64,000 nucleotides of DNA from Methylobacillus glycogenes JCM 2850 (GCF_000617925.1 NZ_BAMT01000002.1:372001-436000), one strand, 5' to 3'; shown: positions 44,417-53,748, counted from the stretch's first letter. Made by a program: numbers and translations. The notes: generated by a model not told the origin, from the sequence alone.

Positions 44417-45307
44417 TCAGAAGCTGCGTTGTGTGATGAAAGTGGCCAGCTGTCTCAGTGGCGTGGCAGCGTCACCATACTCCGCCAGGGGCGTGAGGGC
44501 GTTTTCCAGTAATTCTTGCGCCAATTGCTTGGCGCGCTCTATGCCCAAAATGGTGACATAGGTGGGCTTGTCGCTTTGGGCATCCTTGCCTGCGGTTTTA
44601 CCCAGAGTTTCGCTGTCGGCTTCGGCGTCAAGAATATCATCCACCACCTGGAAAGCCAGGCCTATGGATTGGGCATAATGATCTATGGCCTGTAGTTTTT
44701 GCGGGTCTAGTTGCGGCGCACAATGGGCACCCAGCAGGGCCGCAGCGCGAATCAGCGCCCCGGTTTTATGGATGTGCATGTATTCAAGTTCGGACTGATC
44801 CAAAGGCTTGCCTACGCTGGCGAGATCAATGGCCTGACCTCCCGCCATGCCGCGTGAGCCACTGGCGATGGCCAGTAAATTGAGCATTTCAAGTTGCCTA
44901 TGGGCATCAGTACACAAACCTGGCGTAGCCAGAGATTGGAAGGCCAGCGTTTGCAGGGCGTCACCTACCAACAAGGCTGTCGCGTCATCATAACGTTTGT
45001 GACACGAAGGTTTGCCGCGGCGCAGATCATCGTCATCCATACAGGGCATGTCATCATGCACCAGCGAGTAAGCGTGTATCAGCTCCACAGCGGCGGCGGC
45101 AATATCTACCTTGGCAGCATCTGCGCCACACAAGGCGCCGGCAGCATGGGCGAGCAGGGCGCGCACCCGCTTGCCGCCGCCGAGCACGGCATAACGCATG
45201 GCTTCATGCAGGCGGTCAGGGGCAATGTTGGCAGCTGGCAGCACAGTGTCCAGCACATCTTCCATACGTTGTTGTATGTGTAGGGCCCAGCTTTGGAAAT
45301 CGGTCAT
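44417..45307 (-). CDS. ispA: Farnesyl diphosphate synthase IspA
   Basis: The 296-residue short-chain prenyltransferase has first aspartate-rich motif [14 protein letters not shown] and second motif DDILD, with [10 protein letters not shown] near the N-terminus. It makes farnesyl diphosphate for undecaprenol, quinone side chains and other isoprenoids. It overlaps xseB by four bases (ATGA) and precedes dxs. Confidence 0.96.
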   Translation of the reverse strand: MTDFQSWALHIQQRMEDVLDTVLPAANIAPDRLHEAMRYAVLGGGKRVRALLAHAAGALCGADAAKVDIAAAAVELIHAYSLVHDDMPCMDDDDLRRGKPSCHKRYDDATALLVGDALQTLAFQSLATPGLCTDAHRQLEMLNLLAIASGSRGMAGGQAIDLASVGKPLDQSELEYMHIHKTGALIRAAALLGAHCAPQLDPQKLQAIDHYAQSIGLAFQVVDDILDAEADSETLGKTAGKDAQSDKPTYVTILGIERAKQLAQELLENALTPLAEYGDAATPLRQLATFITQRSF

Positions 45308-45561
45308 TTAGTATCGGTATAGGCTTGTAGCTGATTGGACTCATTGAGGATGCGCACTTGCTGCTCGACATCGGCCAGTGATTTCTGGCAATGCAGCAAT
45401 AGCTCTGAGCCGCGCTTGTAAGCGGCCAGCGATTGCTCAAGCGGAAGCTGGCCGGATTCTATCTGCCCGACCAATTGCTCGAGTTCTGTCATGGCATCTT
45501 CAAAGGCCAGGGCCTCAAACATGCTCGCCTGTTGGTCGTCAGCTTTGGTTTTTTTGCTCAT
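45304..45561 (-). CDS. xseB: Exodeoxyribonuclease VII small subunit XseB
   Basis: The 85-residue small protein contains the XseB core ALAFEDAMTELEQLVGQIESG followed by LPLEQSLAAYKRGSELL. It forms exonuclease VII with XseA, which is not encoded here. The ATG at 45561 is preferred; an open frame runs to 45588 but the family starts near this Met. It is coupled to ispA by a four-base overlap. Confidence 0.93.
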   Translation of the reverse strand: MSKKTKADDQQASMFEALAFEDAMTELEQLVGQIESGQLPLEQSLAAYKRGSELLLHCQKSLADVEQQVRILNESNQLQAYTDTK

Positions 45562-45683
45562 GAGTACAACTGGGGCAGGATTGCGCATGTTGGCTTGAAC
45601 CCTGGGCGTAAACCCCTGCCAGTGCGGCCTGCGTTATTGAAAATAGGCACGATTTTACGCTGATCCGCCGCTATAGACCATGA

Positions 45684-46351
45684 TTAAGTTGATGTTATGG
45701 CTAAGCGCGGCTGCAAGAAGGCACGGATATCCTGAATTTCTTCCATGGAAACCGAATGCGGCATGGCATATTCATGCAGGTTTACTTGGTAACCCTGTTG
45801 CTGCAATGCACGTGCAGAGGCATGACAGCGTTCCAGGCTGATGACGTTGTCTGCCGTGCCGTGCGCCATATAAATGGGGATTTGGCGGTTGGCAACGCTG
45901 GCCTCACTCGCCAGGGTGTCTGCCAGCGGCAGGTAAGTCGATAAAGCCAGCACGCTAGCCAAAGGCTGAGGATGGCGCAAAGCCGTATGCAGCGCGATTG
46001 CCCCACCCTGGGAAAAGCCTGCCAGCGTAATGCGCTCGCTGGGGATGCCGCGCTGGATTTCATTGGCGATCAAGGCATTGATGGCGTGTTGCGTTGCTTG
46101 TATGCCGACGGCATCTTGCTTGAAATCAGCGCCAAAGCCATAGATGTCATACCAGGCGGGCATGACATAACCCTGGTTGACTGTGACTGGAATGCTGGGC
46201 GCATGCGGCAGAATAAAGCGCGTGTTGGCTAGCGCCAGCTCCTGCACGATGGGGGCAAAGTCATGACCATCAGCCCTAGTCCGTGTAGCAGGATCACCGT
46301 GTTATGGATGGGTTCTGCAGCAGCAAGTTCTATAAAATCCAGCAAGGCCAT
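45684..46351 (-). CDS. Carboxylesterase/phospholipase-type alpha/beta hydrolase (frameshifted)
   Basis: The repaired protein of about 222 residues belongs to the esterase family typified by Pseudomonas carboxylesterase II (Abhydrolase_2). The oxyanion region is LLHGLGADGHDF, the nucleophile elbow LAGFSQGGAIAL, and the acid and base lie in HGTADNVISL and MPHSVSMEE. One base is missing in the run of three C at 46274-46276 (plus strand); repair gives HGLGADGHDFAPIVQEL. The ATG at 46351 follows a GGAAA at good spacing. The gene is divergent from the cyclase gene. Confidence 0.85.
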
Positions 46352-46488
46352 GAGGTTTCCAGTTGATTGCAAAACCTGCATTTTGCCACGCATAGCAGGT
46401 TCCATGCGCGGCAAGCCTGGGCTGGGTGCCTGTTGGCATGCATTTAGGCTATGCTTAATGCCTTACTATAAGCTCCTTTGCCTGGCAT

Positions 46489-48733
46489 ATGCGACTACCC
46501 AAGCTGATTTCTCACCACACTTTGCGCAGGCTATTGGGCATGCTGGTGCCTATCTTGCTGATGGTGCAGGTTGCAGGCGGCATGGACAGCCAGGTGCTGC
46601 GTAGCCTGGAACGCTTTGCCTATGATGCCAGGCTCAAGCTCACCATGCCGGGTGGCGTGGATGAGCGCATTGTGATTGTCGATATCGATGAGGCCAGTTT
46701 GCAGCAAGAGGGGCATTGGCCCTGGAGCCGTGACAAACTTGCCTTGTTGCTGGATCAGTTGTTTGAGCGTTATGGCGCTGATGTGGTGGCGTTTGACGTG
46801 GTGTTTGCCGAGGCTGATCAAAGTTCAGGCTTGCCAGTGTTGCAACGGTTGCAAAGCCAGCAGTTGCACGACCAGGCGGGTTACAAAGCCGCACTTGCCG
46901 CGCTGGAGCCGGAACTCAACTACGATCAACGTTTTGCCAACAGCATGCAGGGGCGCCGTGTGGTGCTGGGCTATTATTTTCGTCACGATGGTGAGGCCAG
47001 CCACAACATAGGGCTGTTGCCGCCTGCGGCACTGGATGCCAGTGTGCTGCAGGCCATGCCCCATATGGCGGTGATGGCAGCCAATGGTTACGGTGCCAAT
47101 CTACCCCAGTTACAACAGCAAGCCGCTGCGGCTGGACATTTCAATCCTGAACCTGATGATGACGGCATCACCCGCCGCGTGCCTTTGTTGGTGCAGCATG
47201 GCGATGGTTTGTATGAGTCACTGGCGCTGGCCGTGACACGTCTCGCCTTGGGTGAGCCACAACTCACTGCGGGCATAGAGCAATCTGCTGGTTATAACAG
47301 CCTGGAGTGGATAGGGCTGGGCCAGCGCAGGCTGCCTGTGGATGCCAATATCACCGCCTTGATTCCTTATCGCGGACCACAAGGCAGCTTTTCCTATATC
47401 GCCGCCAGCGATGTGCTGCATGGTCGTGCACCTCTATCGGCATTAAAGAGCAAGATAGTGCTGGTGGGCACCAGTGCTCCTGGCCTCATGGATTTGCGCG
47501 CCACGCCAGTACAAAGTGTTTACCCCGGGGTGGAAGTACACGCGAATATGATTGCTGGCATGCTGGATGGCAATTTGCGTCATGCGCCAGATTACAGAAC
47601 GGGTGCAGAAATATTGCTGCTAGTTATCCTGGGGTTAAGCTTGGCTTATTATCTGCCTGCCCTGAGCCCATTGGCGGGCACAGTTTTGAGCCTTGCGGTG
47701 TTGCTTGGCTTGGTAACAGGCAATTTGGTGCTTTGGCGTGCCGGGCTGGATTTACCCTTGGCCTCGCCACTATTGGCGGTTGTGCTGATCTATGTGCTCA
47801 ATGTGAGTTATGGCTACTTCATTGAGTCCCGCAGCAAGCGGCATTTGACCCAATTATTTGGGCAATATGTGCCGCCAGCCTTGGTCAGCGAGATGGCTGC
47901 CCAGCCCGTAAATTTTGGGCTGGAGGGTGAGAATCGTCAGATGACGGTGCTGTTCTGTGATATTCGTGGCTTCACCAGTATTTCCGAGGCGCTGCCACCG
48001 CAGGAACTGGCCAAGCTCATGAACGAGTATCTCAGCGCCATGACCGAGGTGATACACCAGCATCGTGGCACTATAGACAAATACATGGGCGATGCATCAT
48101 GGCCTTTTGGGGGGCGCCGCTGCATGATGAGCAACATGCAAATCATGCAGTAGCGCGGCAATCGGCATGCTGCAGGCGCTGCAAGAGGTCAATACGGCTT
48201 TTTACCAAAAAGGCTGGCCCAGGTTGGAGATAGGCATAGGGCTCAATAGTGGGGAAATGACGGTAGGCAATATGGGTTCGGCCTTTCGCATGGCTTATAC
48301 CGTGCTGGGCGATGCGGTGAATCTGGGCGCCAGACTTGAAAGCTTGTCACCATATTATGCTGAACCACTCATCTTGAGTGAGGCGGTCTGCCTGGCGGCA
48401 ACGCAATACCATTACCGCGAACTTGATCTTGTGCGCGTAAAAGGTAAAGATGCTGCTGTACGTATTTATGCGCCGATTCTGGATAGCGCTGCACAAATAG
48501 TGACAAGCTCTGAGGCCGAGCAGCAATCACTGCACTATGCCCAGGCATTGTTACACTATAGAGAACAACATTGGCAGCAAGCGCGGACAGCATTTCTGGA
48601 TTTACAGTCAAGGTTTGGGGAGCGAAGAATTCATCACATCTATCTAGCACGTATCGCCGAATGCATGAGCCAGCCTCCAGAGCCGCAATGGCAGGGCATT
48701 CATCGCTTCGATAGCAAACAGGGGCCAGCATGA
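46489..48733 (+). CDS. CHASE2-domain adenylate cyclase, class III (two frameshifts)
   Basis: The repaired protein is about 748 residues: an N-terminal membrane anchor, a large extracytoplasmic CHASE2 sensor (IVIVDIDEASLQQEGHWPWS to YPGVEVHANMIAGML), two or three membrane helices at about 365-440 and a cyclase catalytic domain. Metal-binding Asp are D491 (FCDIRGFTS) and D535 (DKYMGDA). The purine-specifying pair is Lys531 and Thr605, the class IIIb adenylate pattern, with Asn612 and Arg616 in place for catalysis. Two one-base deletions break it, at about 48096 (repair: GDAIMAFWGAPLHDEQ) and about 48155 (repair: HAVAAAIGML). Its stop overlaps the start of the next gene by four bases. Confidence 0.88.
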
Positions 48734-49494
48734 AGCTCGAAGTGTTGGGTTGCGGTGGCGGCGTAGGCCAAGGTCAGCGTACGACCTCTTTCTTGATTGA
48801 TGAGCTTATTCTGCTGGATGCAGGTAGCGGCGTGGGCGAACTGAGCATTACGCAACTTGAAGCCATTGATCATGTGTTTCTTACCCATGCCCATCTCGAT
48901 CACACGGCATTTTTGCCCTTCCTGCTCGATACCGTGTTGGGTAGGCGGCAAGCCCCCGTGGTGGTGCATGCTCTGGCGGAAACCATCGCTGTCTTAAAAG
49001 CACATATTTTTAATTGGCAAGTCTGGCCAGACTTCAACCAGATTCCGTCACTGGAACATCCTCTTTTGCAGTATGCGCCGCTAGTGGTGGGCGAAACGGT
49101 GAATGTTGGAAAAACCCGAATTACCGCCTTGCCTGCGCGGCATAGTGTGCCCGCACTCGGTTATTTGATTGAAGGCGAGGGTGGCGGCATTGCTTTCAGC
49201 GGAGATACTACCCACAACGATGCGTTCTGGCATGCGCTCAATCAGGTACAAAATCTACAGCACCTGATTATTGAGACTGCATTCAGCAATGCCGATATTG
49301 AGCTGGCCAAACTCTCTTGCCATCTTTGCCCTTCCTTATTGCTGAAGGGGCTTGATCTGCTGCAGTCTCGCCCTCGGGTGTGGATTACCCACCTCAAGCC
49401 CGGCGAGGCAGACAGCATCATGAACGACATTGAGCAATTACAGCATCCATTAGCGCCACAAGCCCTGCAGCATGGGCAGACCATAACCTTGTGA
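48730..49494 (+). CDS. Metallo-beta-lactamase-fold hydrolase, probable class II-like cyclic-nucleotide phosphodiesterase
   Basis: The 254-residue protein has the metallo-hydrolase metal motif H53-x-H55-x-D57-H58 in FLTHAHLDHTAFLP. The N-terminal LGCGGGVGQGQRTTSFLI, then ARHSVPALGYLIEGEGG, FSGDTTHN and LIIETAFSN follow the order seen in class II 3',5'-cyclic-nucleotide phosphodiesterases and their relatives. Its translationally coupled position between an adenylate cyclase and a cyclic-nucleotide-binding protein strongly supports cAMP hydrolysis, but the activity is inferred. Related folds include RNase Z and arylsulfatases. Confidence 0.75.
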   Translation: MKLEVLGCGGGVGQGQRTTSFLIDELILLDAGSGVGELSITQLEAIDHVFLTHAHLDHTAFLPFLLDTVLGRRQAPVVVHALAETIAVLKAHIFNWQVWPDFNQIPSLEHPLLQYAPLVVGETVNVGKTRITALPARHSVPALGYLIEGEGGGIAFSGDTTHNDAFWHALNQVQNLQHLIIETAFSNADIELAKLSCHLCPSLLLKGLDLLQSRPRVWITHLKPGEADSIMNDIEQLQHPLAPQALQHGQTITL

Positions 49495-49500
49495 GAACCT

Positions 49501-50556
49501 ATGCACATCCTTGAAACCTTTTTGCTGCAACTTGAACCCATACTTTCACTATCGAAAGCTCGTTTGCATGAATTGGCGACACTGAGCTTTATTGAGTACG
49601 TCAATCAGGACATTGATCCCTGGCGTCTGAACGTCAACAAAAACTCCCAAGTGTTATATCTCTTGCAGGGTGAGTTGGCGATTAATCATGTTGATGGCAG
49701 CAGCCGGGTGTTGGTGGGGGGTAGCGAAGAAGCCAAATTTCCTGTGGGCAGTGGTCCACTGCCGGTGAAAGATACTCGTGCCCTGACTGATATCCAGATA
49801 GTGCGTATTGATACCGACTTGCTGGACATTATGATGACCTGGGATCAGCTTGCGGGAGATGAGCTCGAGCTTGAGGCCAGTTTACCGCAAACACCGGAAG
49901 TGCCAGATCAAGCCAAATGGATGCGGCAAACCGAGGTGTTTGGCGTAGCCAAATTACAGAATGGCTTGTTCAGTCGATTACCGGCTGCAAATATTGAAGA
50001 AATGTTCAGGCGTATGGAACTGCTGCCAGTGGTCATAGGGCAGGTCATTATTCGCCAGGGCGAAGAAGGTGATTATTATTACCTGATTGACCAAGGCCAA
50101 GCCTTGGTGAGTCGCAGACCTGCTCCCGGGCAGCCTGATGTCATTCTTGCAGAGCTTGGTCCGGGGTCGGCTTTTGGTGAAGAGGCTTTGGTGAGCAGCA
50201 ATCGCCGCAATGCCACCATCGTTATGAAAACCGGTGGTCTATTGCTCAGGCTGAAAAAGCAGGATTTCCTCGAATTATTGCAGACACCGCTTTTACAGCA
50301 AGTGACGGTTGCGCAAGCTGAGCAAATGGTCAAAGAAGGGGCCAAGTGGCTGGATGTGCGCTTGCCTGCAGAGTATGACTATCAGCATCTTCCTAACGCG
50401 ATCAATACGCCTTTGTATGATTTACGCAAACTACTGAATAATCTGGATAAATCGCAAAGCTATATCACTTACTGTCATACTGGACGACGTAGCTCGGCAG
50501 CTGCAATCATCCTGCTGGGGCATGGATTTGATGTAAGTATTCTGGGCCACGAATAA
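49501..50556 (+). CDS. Cyclic-nucleotide-binding protein with C-terminal rhodanese domain
   Basis: The 351-residue protein appears to hold two cNMP-type beta-barrels and a rhodanese domain. The first barrel (about 1-115) lacks a phosphate-binding cassette and looks degenerate. The second (about 158-265) has a near-canonical cassette FGEEALVSSNRRNATI (about 225-240), including the Glu and Arg that contact the cyclic phosphate. The rhodanese domain (about 268-351) has WLDVRLPAEYDYQHLPNAIN and an active-site loop YCHTGRRSS with Cys325. There is no helix-turn-helix, so it is not a CRP-type regulator. It lies six bases after the phosphodiesterase-like gene, the third member of the cassette. Confidence 0.85.
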   Translation: MHILETFLLQLEPILSLSKARLHELATLSFIEYVNQDIDPWRLNVNKNSQVLYLLQGELAINHVDGSSRVLVGGSEEAKFPVGSGPLPVKDTRALTDIQIVRIDTDLLDIMMTWDQLAGDELELEASLPQTPEVPDQAKWMRQTEVFGVAKLQNGLFSRLPAANIEEMFRRMELLPVVIGQVIIRQGEEGDYYYLIDQGQALVSRRPAPGQPDVILAELGPGSAFGEEALVSSNRRNATIVMKTGGLLLRLKKQDFLELLQTPLLQQVTVAQAEQMVKEGAKWLDVRLPAEYDYQHLPNAINTPLYDLRKLLNNLDKSQSYITYCHTGRRSSAAAIILLGHGFDVSILGHE

Positions 50557-50581
50557 TAAAAAACCCGCTCGTAAGCGGGTT
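50556..50581 (-). terminator. Intrinsic terminator of pilA, shared 3' region with the cNMP cassette
   Basis: AACCCGCT (50562-50569) and AGCGGGTT (50574-50581) form an eight-pair stem with a four-base loop. The A-rich stretch on its left is the T-tail for minus-strand transcripts, so it should end pilA. It may also serve the convergent rhodanese-protein transcript, which lacks a T-tail here. Confidence 0.8.
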
Positions 50582-50605
50582 GTGTTGAGCATCAAGCTTG
50601 TTCTA

Positions 50606-51043
50606 TTAAGAAGCTGCACCTGTGCATACTGCCACTGGGCCGATATGACGTTGCAAGGCTGTCGACGCGCATGTCCATGCACCTGTTGTGGCGTTACGAG
50701 TCAAGGTGATGGTGCGAGTGGCTACAGTGCTTGGGCCATTCACAATCGTCGCAGTCAATGTACCGGATGTGGCGAGAGCAATTGTGGTATTTGCGTTGCT
50801 AGCTTGAACACCTATGTAAGCTGAGCCATCAGGTGGTGGGTTTGTTAAGGTCGGTGTCAAACCTTCATTCAACGCCAGATCAAAACCTGTTTTTCCGGGT
50901 GCCACTTCAGCCAATGCTGCAGCCCATTTAGACTTGGCGGTGTAATCTTGGTAAGACGGAATCGCTACCGCAGCCAGAATACCGATAATCGCAACAACGA
51001 TCATCAGTTCGATCAGAGTAAAACCTTGTTGTACCTTTTTCAT
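50606..51043 (-). CDS. pilA: Type IV major pilin PilA
   Basis: This is a 145-residue class IVa prepilin. The short leader MKKVQQG precedes cleavage before Phe8, giving a mature N-terminus [20 protein letters not shown] with Glu5, the standard assembly residue. The globular domain ends with a disulfide-bounded D-region between Cys in WTCASTALQ and VAVCTGAAS. PilB and PilC are encoded 15 kb away. The ATG at 51043 is fixed by the leader. A sigma-54 promoter lies upstream. Confidence 0.95.
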   Translation of the reverse strand: MKKVQQGFTLIELMIVVAIIGILAAVAIPSYQDYTAKSKWAAALAEVAPGKTGFDLALNEGLTPTLTNPPPDGSAYIGVQASNANTTIALATSGTLTATIVNGPSTVATRTITLTRNATTGAWTCASTALQRHIGPVAVCTGAAS

Positions 51044-51108
51044 CGCTAACCCCTTTGTTTGGTTTGGTTGACTGTTGCGGTATGCACTACACCGCGTGCT
51101 CAGAGTAT

Positions 51109-51124
51109 TGCAACCTGCGTGCCA
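51109..51124 (-). promoter_or_regulatory. Sigma-54 promoter of pilA
   Basis: On the minus strand TGGCAC (51124-51119) is followed after five bases by TTGCA (51113-51109), a full match to the -24/-12 consensus TGGCAC-N5-TTGCA. Transcription should start near 51097, about 54 nt before the pilA ATG. RpoN with PilS/PilR controls pilA in pseudomonads; the same logic is inferred here. The regulator genes are not in the window. Confidence 0.85.
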
Positions 51125-51180
51125 ACTTTTATAAAAAGATGACTTGTTATTGAAAATAAAGGATATTTTCAATGCGCAAC

Positions 51181-51209
51181 AAAAAGGCGTAACCTTAGTT
51201 ACGCCTTTT
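51181..51209 (-). terminator. Intrinsic terminator of the MxaD-like gene
   Basis: A 12-bp stem, AAAAGGCGTAAC (51182-51193) with GTTACGCCTTTT (51198-51209), encloses CTTA. The T-rich arm lies downstream for minus-strand transcription from the MxaD-like gene. It also insulates the pilA promoter region from read-through. Confidence 0.8.
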
Positions 51210-51267
51210 CAGCTTCAGGCACTGACAAAAATTGTCAGCTAGTGACAAGCTTTAGTAAGTTGCAGAC

Positions 51268-51801
51268 TTACTTGCCTTCAGCAACCTTCTTCAGGTTAGC
51301 CAAACCAGCGTCATAAACGCCGTTCACTGCATCCAGAGCAGACTTGTCATCTTGACCTGGTGGGATAGGTGGGTTGAGCTTGTAAACACGGTAGAAGCGA
51401 CCCATCCACTTGACTTCAGACTTGCCGCCGTCAACTGCCTTTACAGAGATGGTGGAGTAATAGTCAGCAACAGGCAATACACCCTCGATGATGCCGTACT
51501 TCATCTGCTTGCTGCTATCGTCAATGCTCTTGAGGTTTTCCAGAATGGTGCCGCCGCCCTTCAGGGTCAGCAGGCGTGTGGTTTCTTCCTGGCCAGCGTC
51601 ATCCTTGCGCTTGTCGAGCTTGGTGCTTTCAATGGCAGGGTGCCACTTTTGCCAGCCGCCGAAGTCCTTGATCAGGCCCCAGACCTTGTCAGGGCTGGCG
51701 TCGATCACAACGGTTTTTTCTACTTTTTGTGGGGAAGGGCCGTGGGCGGCAGCTGTCAGTGGCAACATGCCAATAGCCAGCAGGGCGAGTATCTTTTTCA
51801 T
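51268..51801 (-). CDS. mxaD: MxaD-like periplasmic SRPBCC protein
   Basis: The 177-residue protein has a signal peptide (ILALLAIGMLPLTAAA-HG) and a START/Bet v1-type SRPBCC fold containing VVIDASPDKVWGLIKDFGGW and YYSTISVKAV. It ends GQDDKSALDAVNGVYDAGLA. This pattern, beginning HGPSPQKVE after the signal peptide, resembles MxaD of methylotrophs. MxaD is a periplasmic protein reported to help electron transfer from methanol dehydrogenase to cytochrome cL. The name is given from recollection of the family and is not certain; no mxa structural gene is adjacent. GGAG upstream of the ATG supports the start at 51801. Confidence 0.65.
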   Translation of the reverse strand: MKKILALLAIGMLPLTAAAHGPSPQKVEKTVVIDASPDKVWGLIKDFGGWQKWHPAIESTKLDKRKDDAGQEETTRLLTLKGGGTILENLKSIDDSSKQMKYGIIEGVLPVADYYSTISVKAVDGGKSEVKWMGRFYRVYKLNPPIPPGQDDKSALDAVNGVYDAGLANLKKVAEGK

Positions 51802-51895
51802 CACTATTTCTCCATGTTTTATAGCTACTTTAAAGTGGGCAGCCAGTGTGCTGTCCTGCAATTGTGTGCGGGACAGCATACTAGAACAGCCCCTA

Positions 51896-52908
51896 TCAAT
51901 GTGACGTCTTGAGAATAAACTGCCCAAAGGCCCGGCTTTGCTTGCCAGTCGGGATGTCCTTCAGGTGTTTATGACTACTGGCGTCTATCACTGAAACTGA
52001 GTTGTCAAACCAGTTGGCAACATAAATCTTTTGGCGCTTAGCATCGTAATTGATGCCTTCGGGGAAGCCGCCTACATGTATCTTGCTGATTTCCTTGCCT
52101 AGCTCTAGGTCTATAACTGAGACCGAATCGGCCTGGGTATTGGTGACATAAGCATAACGATTATCCGGACTGACAATCACGCAGTAAGGATGTTCACCCA
52201 CGGCTATGGTCTGGCTGCTGCCATTGCTCAGGTCAAGGATGGATAAACTATTGGCGTAGACATTGACGCTGAATACTTTTTTGCTATCCGCGCTGGCAGC
52301 GATGCCAAAGGGGTGAGCGCCAGTGGCAATGCGCTGCAATACCTTGAGGCTGGTGGTGTCTATAATGGCAAGGTCATTGCTGTCACGGTTGGCAACCAGC
52401 AGTTTGCTGCCGTCAGGGCTGATCATAATGCCAGCAGGGGCCTTGCCTATGCTGACTTCACGGCGTTCTGCCGTGTTGGCGGTATTGATCGCCAATATAC
52501 GGTTGTCATTCCAGTCGGCCACATACAAGGTGCGGCTGTCGGGTGAAAGGGCAATGCCCACTGGCGAGCTGCAATATCGATAGTGTCGGTCACTTGCAGT
52601 TGCTGGCTATCAATCACCGAGACGGAGTGACTGTCTACATTGCTGATGTAAACCTTACCTAGCTTGGCCGAGGTAGCCACCCCAACTGGCGACTTGCCTA
52701 CGGCTATCGTGGCAGTGACTTGTAATGTGTCCAGATCAATCACAGAAACCGTGTTGTCACCCTGGTTGGTGATATAGGCCTGATCAGCCATGGCAGGCGT
52801 AAAGGCAACCAGTGCCAGCAGGGCCAAGCCTAGCGTAGTGACAATATGTTGCACTTTGGAATAAGCAATGTTGGCGAGATGCGACTTGGAGATATGAGTT
52901 GTTGCCAT
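51896..52908 (-). CDS. YVTN-type beta-propeller repeat protein, exported (frameshifted)
   Basis: Repaired length is about 337 residues. A signal peptide ends at about TPAMA-DQ. Seven or so beta-propeller repeats follow with the signature pattern AYITNQGDNTVSVIDLDT, VYISNVDSHSVSVID, LYVADWNDNRILAIN, AYVTNTQADSVSVIDLE, IYVANWFDNSVSVID. The YncE/YVTN family includes proteins linked to quinoprotein dehydrogenases, fitting the MxaD-like gene 94 bases downstream. One base is missing at about 52568; with it the join reads DIAASPVGIALSPDS. No catalytic residues are evident; a binding or scaffolding role is likely. Confidence 0.82.
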
Positions 52909-53094
52909 TGGAGAATAAACGCGCAGTGCTTGCTACAGGTTGACTTGGCAGTATACGGGCCGGGTGTAAACAGCGTCAAGGCGAGATGTCAGGCAGGTTT
53001 TGCCTATAGCCTAGGCATGTTCAAGTTAGGGGTATTTCTTTCTTTATCGGGCGAAATATGGAAGAATTACGTCAAATTATAGAGGTATGTTGTC

Positions 53095-53613
53095 ATGATA
53101 GATCGCGATGGATATCGCCCGAATGTTGGCATAATTCTGTGCAATGGTCGCAATCAGGTGTTCTGGGGTAAGCGCATCCGCGAACACTCTTGGCAGTTCC
53201 CACAAGGTGGCATCAAACATGGCGAAAGTCCAGAACAAGCCATGTACCGTGAACTGATGGAGGAAGTGGGCTTGCGGCCCGAGCATGTCAAAATTCTGGG
53301 TAGAACCAGGGATTGGCTGCGTTATGACGTGCCAACCAACTGGATAAAACGGGAATGGCGCGGCAGCTACAAGGGACAAAAGCAAATCTGGTTTCTGCTG
53401 AGGCTGGTGGGCCGTGATAGCGATGTCTCCCTGCGTGCCACGGCACACCCAGAGTTTGATGCCTGGCGCTGGAGTGATTACTGGGTGGCGATGGACTCCG
53501 TGATTGAGTTCAAGCGTGATGTTTACCGCCTGGCTTTGAAGGAATTGTCCTCACACTTGGCAGATAGGCGCCGCGCACGTGCGGAAGAGAAGGAAGTCCA
53601 GTTAATACGCTAG
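53095..53613 (+). CDS. rppH: RNA pyrophosphohydrolase RppH
   Basis: The 172-residue Nudix enzyme removes pyrophosphate from 5'-triphosphate mRNA ends and so starts RNA decay. The Nudix box begins [37 protein letters not shown] and the lysine-rich [13 protein letters not shown] match RppH of other proteobacteria. AGAGG nine bases before the ATG supports the start. It is flanked by the divergent YVTN gene and by convergent psd. Confidence 0.95.
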   Translation: MIDRDGYRPNVGIILCNGRNQVFWGKRIREHSWQFPQGGIKHGESPEQAMYRELMEEVGLRPEHVKILGRTRDWLRYDVPTNWIKREWRGSYKGQKQIWFLLRLVGRDSDVSLRATAHPEFDAWRWSDYWVAMDSVIEFKRDVYRLALKELSSHLADRRRARAEEKEVQLIR

Positions 53614-53655
53614 AGATCGGGTTCTAGGCAAATTGAAAAACCGTCTTAAACTCGG

Positions 53656-53689
53656 AAAAAAAGCCACGGTGACTACCGTGGCTTTTTTT
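53656..53689. terminator. Bidirectional intrinsic terminator between rppH and psd
   Basis: This is a perfect 15-bp stem (A7 plus GCCACGGT pairing with ACCGTGGC plus T7) with a four-base loop GACT. Both strands end in seven T, so it serves the two convergent genes. Confidence 0.9.
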
Positions 53690-53748
53690 GTGCCTAATAT
53701 TGTGTGAATTCATTTGCCTGGGCCACACCTTGCAAGCGCTTGGCTGAG

